From an uncultured Chloroflexales bacterium (GTDB taxonomy: Bacteria; Chloroflexota; Chloroflexia; Chloroflexales; Chloroflexaceae): a DNA stretch of 64,000 bases. The stretch lies in NCBI GenBank assembly GCA_937902315.1, contig CALGUG010000059.1, positions 310,001 to 374,000 on the forward strand, written 5' to 3'. The translations under genes were made by a program, and so were the position numbers. This document shows positions 58,469 to 64,000 of this stretch, piece by piece. The notes beneath the pieces were generated by a model. It was not told the DNA's origin, searched no databases, and saw nothing but the letters and a program-made list of their open reading frames with translations. Every line of letters starts with the position of its first letter. Positions within the stretch are counted from its first letter, which is position 1.

Positions 58469-59269
58469 CTATTTTGGCTCGCGAGCGGCGCTCATAGCAC
58501 GCACAAAAGCGCTTGCCTCGGGCACAACCTGCTCTTTTGGCAGCCCATCGATATGGTTGAGCAGCGCGCTCGCCACAATCGCTCCATCGGCGATTTTGCT
58601 GACGCGCTCGACATGGGCGGGCGTGCTGATTCCAAAACCTACCACTAGCGGAATATCGGTCTGGCGTCGCACCCGCGCCAAAAAGTCTTCTAGCCCCGAC
58701 CAGAGCTCTTTGCGCGCACCGGTTGTGCCTGTCAGAGAGACACAATAAATAAAACCGCTCGCTAACTGCACGATCTCTGCGATTCGCTCATCGGTTGTGG
58801 TTGGTGCGATAAACATAATCAAATCGAGACCATGTTTGTTACAGGCATCCCGCATCTCTTGCGCTTCTTCGGGCGGTAAATCTGGCACAATCCAGCCGTC
58901 ACCGCCGGCGGCTGCCAGCTCGGCACATGCCTTTTCAACGCCGTATTGCAAGATAGGGTTAAAATAACTCATTAAGATAAGTGGCGTCTCGAGCCCTAAA
59001 CTTCGAAGTTCGGTAACGCTTGAGATACAGTCACTTAGCATAATGCCATTATGCAGTGCTCGTTCGCCCGCGCGTTGTACTGTAGCACCATCAGCTAACG
59101 GGTCGCTAAAGGGCACTCCTAGCTCGAATAAATCGGCTCCTGCCTCAACTAAGGCCGGAGCAAGCGAACGCACACTGTCACGTTCTGGATACCCGATCAT
59201 CAAATAGGGCATAAGGGCTGATCGTCCCTGCTGTTTGAGCCGATCGAAGGTTGCGCTAATCCGACTCAT
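58469..59269 (-). CDS. trpA: Tryptophan synthase alpha subunit
   Basis: The 266-residue TIM-barrel enzyme cleaves indole-3-glycerol phosphate to indole and glyceraldehyde 3-phosphate. Catalytic Glu49 (LFELGVPFSDPLADG) and Asp60 stand at the same numbers as in the Salmonella enzyme. MSYFNPILQYG, WIVPDLPPEEA, FIYCVSLTGTTGAR and VVGFGISTPAHV complete the pattern. No other trp gene is nearby, so the pathway genes are dispersed. I saw no trp leader peptide or T-box upstream (59270-59583). Confidence 0.95.
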   Translation of the reverse strand: MSRISATFDRLKQQGRSALMPYLMIGYPERDSVRSLAPALVEAGADLFELGVPFSDPLADGATVQRAGERALHNGIMLSDCISSVTELRSLGLETPLILMSYFNPILQYGVEKACAELAAAGGDGWIVPDLPPEEAQEMRDACNKHGLDLIMFIAPTTTDERIAEIVQLASGFIYCVSLTGTTGARKELWSGLEDFLARVRRQTDIPLVVGFGISTPAHVERVSKIADGAIVASALLNHIDGLPKEQVVPEASAFVRAMSAAREPK

Positions 59270-59583
59270 GAAAGGAGCCTTTCTTAACTAAGGTCTTACA
59301 CTATTGGGAAGATTTTGGCCGATAAGCTGTTAAGACTTACGTCGCAAAAATATACTCATTCTGACAACGAGCGCGCCCTAGGGTACGGTTCTAATCGCTT
59401 CTATTCAAGCGGCAATGTCATAGTTCTGACCCTTACTAGAGTACTATCTGAATTACTATTTACACGTAAGACTCGACAGATGGCCTAAGGGCATGATATG
59501 ATAATAAAGAATTACACTCTGTACTGTTGCTGCCCCCGACAGCCAGTAGGGTTGCCCAGCTCTGTGTCGGCAAGGAGTAGGTG
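59270..59583. promoter_or_regulatory. Divergent region between trpA and the HTH gene
   Basis: This 314-base gap holds the plus-strand promoter at 59473-59502 and, before the HTH gene, a hairpin CCGACA...TGTCGG flanking the ribosome site AAGGAG. No trp attenuator was recognised on the minus strand. Confidence 0.5.
59473..59502 (+). promoter_or_regulatory. Promoter of the HTH gene
   Basis: TCGACA (59473-59478) and TATGAT (59497-59502) are separated by 18 bases. Each matches the sigma-70 consensus at five of six positions. Confidence 0.62.
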
Positions 59584-59871
59584 ATGCAACTTGAATTGAC
59601 CAGCAAGCGGGCGAAGAAGCTCATTCGTGAACACGGCTTATCTGAAGAAGAGATTCAACAGATCGTCGCATCAGCCCGTATCAATCTAGCAACGTTTGAT
59701 CCGGAGTATCGTACTAATGTTACGCAGATTGCCGACGAGTTGCAAAAAAGCCGTCCTACCATTTATGGGTGGGCTGATCGCGCGATTGCTGCCACCATTC
59801 ACTCGCTGCGCAATATACGCACCGGGCGTCCGCCAAAGGAACGTGACCGTCTAAACGGAAGTGAACCATAA
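59584..59871 (+). CDS. Small helix-turn-helix protein, unknown
   Basis: The 95-residue protein has a helix-turn-helix near residues 50-70 (VTQIADELQKSRPTIYGWADRAI) and an N-terminal helical segment with SEEEIQQIVASARINLATFDPEYRTN. The C-terminal part is basic (TGRPPKERDR). I do not recognise a named family. ATG 59584 follows AAGGAG. It lies upstream of the Roadblock/MglA/DUF4388 genes, each of which has its own leader, and may regulate them. Confidence 0.7.
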   Translation: MQLELTSKRAKKLIREHGLSEEEIQQIVASARINLATFDPEYRTNVTQIADELQKSRPTIYGWADRAIAATIHSLRNIRTGRPPKERDRLNGSEP

Positions 59872-59902
59872 AACGTATCCTATTTGCACGCATGTGGTCA
59901 AG

Positions 59903-59937
59903 TTGACTCGCCACGGATAATGCATATAGTATATAAT
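59903..59937 (+). promoter_or_regulatory. Promoter region of the first Roadblock gene
   Basis: TTGACT (59903-59908) is followed by TATAGT (59925-59930, spacer 16) and then TATAAT (59932-59937). The first pair gives normal spacing. Confidence 0.55.
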
Positions 59938-60004
59938 ATCTACGTTTAACCCATCGTAGGGGTGTCGGGTGTCGCCGCGCCGCTCCTGAGGAGATCATCA
60001 GCCC

Positions 60005-60367
60005 ATGAGCAATCTGAAAAATCTGCTGAACCGCCTGAGGGCAATCGACAGTGTGGAACTGGCTGCCGTTGTCGCTCACGATGGTTTGTTAATCGAAGGA
60101 ACAGCGCGCAACGGCGTAGATGTCGATGCGATCTGTGCGGTTGCATCCAATGGTCTTGCGATGGCAGACGCATTGGGCCGCGAGATACGCAAAGGTGGCT
60201 CTGTACAGACATTGTTGGAATACGAGGATGGATTGGTTATTTTAGAACCAATTAGTGAAGACGCAATGTTATTATTGGTGGCTAGCGCTCGCGCTCACCT
60301 CGGGCAGGTGCGCTTTGTCGTTGCAAAACATCGTGACGACTTCTTAGCTGCCCTCAATGCGATTTAA
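60005..60367 (+). CDS. Roadblock/LC7-domain protein 1 (MglB-like)
   Basis: The 120-residue protein is a single Roadblock/LC7 domain (LKNLLNRLRAIDSVELAAVVAHDGLLIEG, ADALGREIRKGGSVQTLLEYEDGLVILEPI). Such proteins dimerise and act as GTPase-activating partners of MglA GTPases, which set cell polarity and motility in Myxococcus. Here the GTPase gene (60997-61635) lies downstream after a second Roadblock gene. ATG 60005 is preceded by GAGGAG. Promoter boxes lie 70 bases upstream. Confidence 0.9.
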   Translation: MSNLKNLLNRLRAIDSVELAAVVAHDGLLIEGTARNGVDVDAICAVASNGLAMADALGREIRKGGSVQTLLEYEDGLVILEPISEDAMLLLVASARAHLGQVRFVVAKHRDDFLAALNAI

Positions 60368-60379
60368 GTCGCGTTATGC

Positions 60380-60385
60380 TATAAT
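60380..60385 (+). promoter_or_regulatory. Extended -10 box before the second Roadblock gene
   Basis: TGCTATAAT is a perfect extended -10 sequence, 13 bases after the first Roadblock stop and 78 bases before the next start. It could allow the downstream genes to be transcribed separately. Confidence 0.55.
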
Positions 60386-60462
60386 TCGATTGTCCTCGTA
60401 GCGAGGCGTATCGGTTTCATGTTTGCGGCGCAGCCTCAATACGCCGCTCCTAGGGGGTAAGC

Positions 60463-60954
60463 ATGGATCCACAGCTGACAAGCTTGATTGTCCCCACTGA
60501 AGAGGTGATGCAGATCGAAGAGTGTCTGATGCACCTCGTCGAAGACACCGGCGGCAGTCACGCCTTGCTGCTGGATAAAAGTGGCCAGGTGATTACATCT
60601 CAAGGTGATGGCAATCAGGATATCACTGCATTGGGTGCCTTGATCGCGGGAACGTTTGCATCATCTCGCGAAGTTGCAAAACTGCTGCGTGAAAAAGATT
60701 TCCGCATGCTATTCCAGCAAGGTGTACGCGAGAATATCTTCATCGCCTTGATCGAAGAACAGTGGATTTTGTGTATCATCTTCAACAAGGGTACACATAT
60801 CGGCCTAGTCAAGGTTTTAACGAAAAAGGCGACCGATGAATTAGCATCGGTTTTGGATCGGGTGCGCCATCAGCATAAACAACGAGACGAGGTTCTCGGC
60901 TCATCATTCCGCACCTCGATGGAGGATACGATTGATTTGCTCTTCCGCGACTAG
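60463..60954 (+). CDS. Roadblock/LC7-domain protein 2
   Basis: The 163-residue protein has a Roadblock fold at about 15-140 (LVEDTGGSHALLLDKSGQVITSQGDGNQDITALGALIAGTFASSREVAKLL, FIALIEEQWILCIIFNKGTHIGLV) with a C-terminal helical tail (DRVRHQHKQRDEVLGSSFRTSMEDTIDLLF). It is longer than the first one and only distantly like it. Roadblock proteins act in pairs, so the two may form a heterodimer acting on the GTPase encoded 42 bases downstream. ATG 60463 has AGGGGG upstream. Confidence 0.9.
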   Translation: MDPQLTSLIVPTEEVMQIEECLMHLVEDTGGSHALLLDKSGQVITSQGDGNQDITALGALIAGTFASSREVAKLLREKDFRMLFQQGVRENIFIALIEEQWILCIIFNKGTHIGLVKVLTKKATDELASVLDRVRHQHKQRDEVLGSSFRTSMEDTIDLLFRD

Positions 60955-60996
60955 GTACCTACGTCGTTCTTCCTTTGCAGGTACGCGAGAGGACCT

Positions 60997-61635
60997 ATGG
61001 CTCTGATCAACGTTGCTGCACGTGAAATTCACTGCAAGGTAGTTTATTATGGGCCCGGTATGGGCGGTAAGACATCAAACTTACAGCACATCCATAACCG
61101 TGCGCCCGATGGTACAAAGAAAGGTAAGCTCCTCTCCATCGAAACGGAGACCGAGCGTACCCTCTTCTTTGACTTTCTTCCGTTGGATTTGGGAAAAGTG
61201 CGCGGCTTTGACACGCACTTCCATCTATATACTGTGCCGGGCCAAGGTCTATATGATCGAACCCGTGTCGCGGTGCTAAACGGCGCCGATGGTGTTGTCT
61301 TCGTGGCAGACTCGCAAGTACAAAAACTGCAAGAAAACTTGGCGAGCTTGAAAGAGCTGGCGATGAATATCACTCGTCAGAATAAAAAATTCCAAGATTT
61401 CCCAGTAGTGTTGCAGTATAACAAGCGTGATATACAGCCAGTTTACGAAGAGCAGGTCCTTCCCGATGGCACACGGCGACGACGTCAAGTTGCTGGCGCA
61501 CTACCGGTAGCTGTGCTGGATAAGTACATTAACCCGAAAATGCAATGGCAGCGCTTTGAAGCCGTAGCAATGCGCGGCGACGGAGTGTTTGAAACCTTAC
61601 GTGCCATTAGCAAGTTAGTGATTAGTAAGCTCTAG
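60997..61635 (+). CDS. MglA-like small GTPase
   Basis: The 212-residue protein is a Ras-like GTPase of the bacterial MglA group. P-loop GPGMGGKT (19-26), switch II TVPGQ (79-83), and NKRD (142-145) for guanine are all present. A 12-residue insert (EQVLPDGTRRRRQVAG) follows the NKRD motif. In Myxococcus, MglA-GTP marks the leading cell pole and drives gliding and pilus-based movement. With two Roadblock proteins upstream and a DUF4388 protein downstream it probably sets polarity or gliding in this organism. ATG 60997 follows AGAGGA. Confidence 0.93.
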   Translation: MALINVAAREIHCKVVYYGPGMGGKTSNLQHIHNRAPDGTKKGKLLSIETETERTLFFDFLPLDLGKVRGFDTHFHLYTVPGQGLYDRTRVAVLNGADGVVFVADSQVQKLQENLASLKELAMNITRQNKKFQDFPVVLQYNKRDIQPVYEEQVLPDGTRRRRQVAGALPVAVLDKYINPKMQWQRFEAVAMRGDGVFETLRAISKLVISKL

Positions 61636-61722
61636 TTTGGAAGCTGATCACTAAGGTGCTTACCTAGATCAGCGATCGCATCGACTGCGCCGGCGTATGA
61701 CGCTGGTAAAGGTGGTTCCAAA

Positions 61723-62523
61723 ATGGCTTTTCTCGAAGGCGACCTAAGCGAATTTCCGCTTACTGATATCATACAGCTTATTGACCTTAGTAAAAAGACT
61801 GGAACTGTCGAATTACAGGGTCAGCGGGGGACGCAGACATTAAATGGTCGTCTGTATTTTCGGGACGGCAAAATAATCGGTGCGGAGATGGCTGGGCTTG
61901 CACCTTTGGAAGCAGCCTACACTTTCTTTACTTTTACAGCAGGCCCTTTTAAATTTCGTACCGATATTGAGCTTCCACCGCAGACCATTATGGTCAGCAA
62001 TGAAGTTATCATCATGGAAGGCGTGATGCGCCAGGATCGCTGGGCATCGATTCAAGAGCGAGTCCCTTCCTTGTCTATGGTGCCACGTCTCGTGCCGAAC
62101 CCTGCTTCGGGTATGAGTGAGATCAACCTTGAAGCTGAGGAGTGGCGCGTTCTGACGATGGTCGATGGCAAAAATACGATCGAGCGTATCGCGCGGAGGA
62201 GTGGCTTGGGTGAGTTTCGTACCTGCGAAATCATTGCTCAGTTGCTTGCCAACGGTTTGATCGAAAAACGCGAAACCAACCTAGCCGAAATGCTGTTCCC
62301 TGAGTTGGAACGAATGGCAACCACCGCGATCGGCAATACCGCGCGTACCCTCTTCCAAGAGGCCTATAAGCGTGCTGGTATTGAAGAGCTTGAAACGGCG
62401 ACTGGCGAACAGGCGCTTGCGGCTATCAGCGAGTTTGAAGACTCGGTGACTTTGCTGATCGGGCCCGCCCGTGCGCGACAGCTTGCTACCGAAATGCGGA
62501 ATCGAACCCAACAAATCGTCTAG
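61723..62523 (+). CDS. DUF4388 (PATAN-like) protein
   Basis: The 266-residue protein begins with a DUF4388 domain (about 1-110: AFLEGDLSEFPLTDIIQLIDLSKKTGTVELQG and GRLYFRDGKIIGAEMAGLAPLEAAYTFF). This domain occurs with response regulators and Roadblock/MglA systems. The rest is helical with a winged-helix-like EEWRVLTMVDGKNTIERIARRSGLGEFRTCEIIAQLLANGLIEKRE and a C-terminal helix bundle. It follows the GTPase gene by 87 bases and is likely an effector or adaptor of it. ATG 61723 is preceded by AAGGTGG. Confidence 0.88.
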   Translation: MAFLEGDLSEFPLTDIIQLIDLSKKTGTVELQGQRGTQTLNGRLYFRDGKIIGAEMAGLAPLEAAYTFFTFTAGPFKFRTDIELPPQTIMVSNEVIIMEGVMRQDRWASIQERVPSLSMVPRLVPNPASGMSEINLEAEEWRVLTMVDGKNTIERIARRSGLGEFRTCEIIAQLLANGLIEKRETNLAEMLFPELERMATTAIGNTARTLFQEAYKRAGIEELETATGEQALAAISEFEDSVTLLIGPARARQLATEMRNRTQQIV

Positions 62524-62557
62524 TAAGCTCCTGCGACACGCGCCGTTTATCGTGTGG

Positions 62558-62563
62558 TACAAT
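62558..62563 (+). promoter_or_regulatory. Probable extended -10 box of purH
   Basis: TGGTACAAT lies about 85 bases before the purH start. No clear -35 was found. I saw no purine riboswitch in the leader. Confidence 0.45.
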
Positions 62564-62647
62564 AGCTTCCTTGACGCGACCCTGCCTGTCGCAAGGTGGG
62601 GTTCGTGTTTCTTAGGGTATGAGCTATTACAGAGAGGTATGCGACCT

Positions 62648-64000
62648 GTGCGCGCATTGATAAGTGTTTCGGCGAAGGACGGCGTGATCGCCTTCGCTCA
62701 AGAGATCGCTGCTCTGGGAGTCGAGATCATTTCAACTGGACGGACGAAGCAGGCCCTAGTGGAAGCTGGTATCCCTGCCCGTGCAGTGAGCGAGATCACT
62801 GGTTTCCCCGAGATCCTCGATGGACGTGTCAAAACACTCCATCCTGCTATCCACGGTGGCCTTCTGGCACGACGCGATCTGCCAGAACATGTTCAACAGT
62901 TGAATGAACACAACATCGGCCTGATCGACATTGTTGTGGTAAACCTCTATCCATTTGCAGAGACGATCTCCCGCCCAGATGTCACCCTTGAGGCGGCTCT
63001 GGAACAGATTGATATTGGCGGCCCGGCTATGCTGCGTGCCGCCGCCAAAAACCACCCCTCGGTTCTTGTCGTTGTAGATCCCGCTGATTACGCAACCGTT
63101 ATCACTGCCCTGCGCGAAAACGCTGTGACGCCTGAACTTCGCCGTCAACTTGCGGCGAAGGCTTTTGCGCATACGGCAGCCTACGATGCAGCGATCGCGA
63201 ACTACCTTTCGAGCGAGAGCTTCCCTCAAAGTCTGCCGCGCGCTTGGGAGCGTGCTCAGACCTTGCGCTATGGCGAAAATCCGCACCAGCCTGCAGCGCT
63301 CTACGGTAACTTCCACGATTACTTTGAGCAACTGCATGGTAAGGAGCTGTCGTATATCAATATCCTCGACATTGCAGCCGCTCAGGAGCTGATCGAGGAG
63401 TTTGACCCGAGTGAGGGCTGTGCGCTCACGATCGTCAAACATACCAACCCCTGTGGTGTCGGCTTAGGCCCTACGCCGCTTGAGGCTTGGGAACGTGCCT
63501 TTGCAACCGACCGCGATGCACCGTTTGGCGGTATTATCGCTATTAACCAAACCATGGATTTGGCTTTGGCCAAAGCGATCGACGAACTCTTCACCGAGAT
63601 CTTGATCGCGCCAGACTTTAGCGAAGACGCTTTAGCGCTGCTGCGCAAAAAGAAGAATCGCCGTCTGATGCGTTCACTCAAACCCGTTTCGAGCGAACGT
63701 GTGGCTCAGCTTCACAGCGTTCCGGGCGGTATTTTGGTGCAAGAATTCGACCGCGCGCCTCTAGCTGAAGAGACTTGGGAAGTTGTTACGAAACGCGCTC
63801 CCACGCCCGAAGAAGAACGGGCACTGCGCTTCGGCTGGCGTGTGGTAAAGCACGTTAAGTCGAATGCGATCGTCTACAGCGGTCCAGACCGTACCTTGGG
63901 CATCGGCGCAGGCCAGATGAGCCGCGTCGACAGCTCGCGCCTAGCGGTTTGGAAGGCTCAGAACGCTGGCCTTTCGTTGCAGGGCAGTGTGATCGCTAGC
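62648..64000 (+). CDS. purH: Bifunctional AICAR formyltransferase/IMP cyclohydrolase, 3' end missing
   Basis: The gene runs off the right edge; 451 of roughly 510-530 codons are visible. The N-terminal MGS-like cyclohydrolase domain starts RALISVSAKDGVIAFAQEIAALGVEIISTG and has FPEILDGRVKTLHP. The C-terminal formyltransferase domain shows LRYGENPHQPAALY and the catalytic Lys-His of VKHTNPCGVG. The two activities complete purine synthesis to IMP in the cytoplasm. GTG 62648 was chosen because AGAGAGG then has a 10-base spacing; ATG 62639 is only one base from it. STGGT of most homologues reads STGRT here. Confidence 0.93.
   Translation, partial: MRALISVSAKDGVIAFAQEIAALGVEIISTGRTKQALVEAGIPARAVSEITGFPEILDGRVKTLHPAIHGGLLARRDLPEHVQQLNEHNIGLIDIVVVNLYPFAETISRPDVTLEAALEQIDIGGPAMLRAAAKNHPSVLVVVDPADYATVITALRENAVTPELRRQLAAKAFAHTAAYDAAIANYLSSESFPQSLPRAWERAQTLRYGENPHQPAALYGNFHDYFEQLHGKELSYINILDIAAAQELIEEFDPSEGCALTIVKHTNPCGVGLGPTPLEAWERAFATDRDAPFGGIIAINQTMDLALAKAIDELFTEILIAPDFSEDALALLRKKKNRRLMRSLKPVSSERVAQLHSVPGGILVQEFDRAPLAEETWEVVTKRAPTPEEERALRFGWRVVKHVKSNAIVYSGPDRTLGIGAGQMSRVDSSRLAVWKAQNAGLSLQGSVIAS

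Noticed and set aside
59270..59580. Possible trp attenuator or T-box before trpA
   Set aside because: No Trp-rich leader peptide and no T-box consensus was recognised.
1..64000. CRISPR array or prophage
   Set aside because: The repeated strings are dispersed, in both orientations and without regular spacers; no Cas, integrase or phage structural gene was seen.

Overview
The window looks like a piece of a Chloroflexota chromosome, probably a filamentous Herpetosiphon- or Chloroflexus-like relative. This rests on the cluster of two Roadblock/LC7 proteins, an MglA-type GTPase and a DUF4388 protein, on large STAND (NB-ARC/TPR) regulators of a style common in that phylum, on a sugar transferase fused to a nucleotidyltransferase, and on Thr/Pro-rich lipoproteins. 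GC content is roughly 50-55% by eye, with AT-rich intergenic islands. The assignment is an inference; no ribosomal RNA is present to settle it.

Region 1 (1-4.2 kb) is a partner-switching signalling set (two STAS antagonists, an RsbW-like HATPase, a CheY-like receiver) that encloses an unusual three-domain initiating sugar transferase. Region 2 (4.2-20.9 kb, minus strand) is a cell-surface polysaccharide locus. It runs from Wzz-like chain-length protein, Wzx-like flippase, CpsD-like ATPase with a broken P-loop, a 47-residue membrane peptide and a Wzy-like polymerase/ligase, through five left-handed beta-helix acyltransferases, two glycosyltransferases, two DegT aminotransferases, an epimerase and a WlbA/WlbB/WlbC-like set for a diacetamido-uronic acid, to a lipoprotein. 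A secreted clan GH-A-like glycosidase is divergent from it at 21.4 kb.

Region 3 (23.3-29.5 kb) holds an Lrp-DUF1537 kinase-class II aldolase operon for acid-sugar breakdown, a SugE/Gdx exporter, a serine hydrolase and a histidine phosphatase. Region 4 (29.7-38.9 kb) holds two large STAND regulators, a divergent sigma-70-like factor and a bicovalent-FAD oxidoreductase around a long AT-rich gene-poor stretch. Region 5 (39-53.5 kb) has tRNA-Gly(UCC), a TPM-domain protein split at an A7 run, an APH-like kinase, a cystathionine gamma-synthase/lyase, a C39-like protein, a TetR-controlled RND pump with its adaptor, a DUF309 protein and NAD kinase. Region 6 (54-64 kb) has an M42 peptidase, small hypotheticals, citrate synthase, trpA, the Roadblock/MglA/DUF4388 cluster and the start of purH.

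Intergenic space is heavily populated by two families of short non-coding elements that look like MITEs (related ends ATACCAAATCCG...CGGATTTGGTAT; internal core GTAGCCGTAGGCGGACGCG in one family), by three long perfect hairpins, and by ordinary terminators. The octamer GCGATCGC (the cyanobacterial HIP1 sequence) is also strongly over-represented. No CRISPR array, phage or intact transposase gene was seen.
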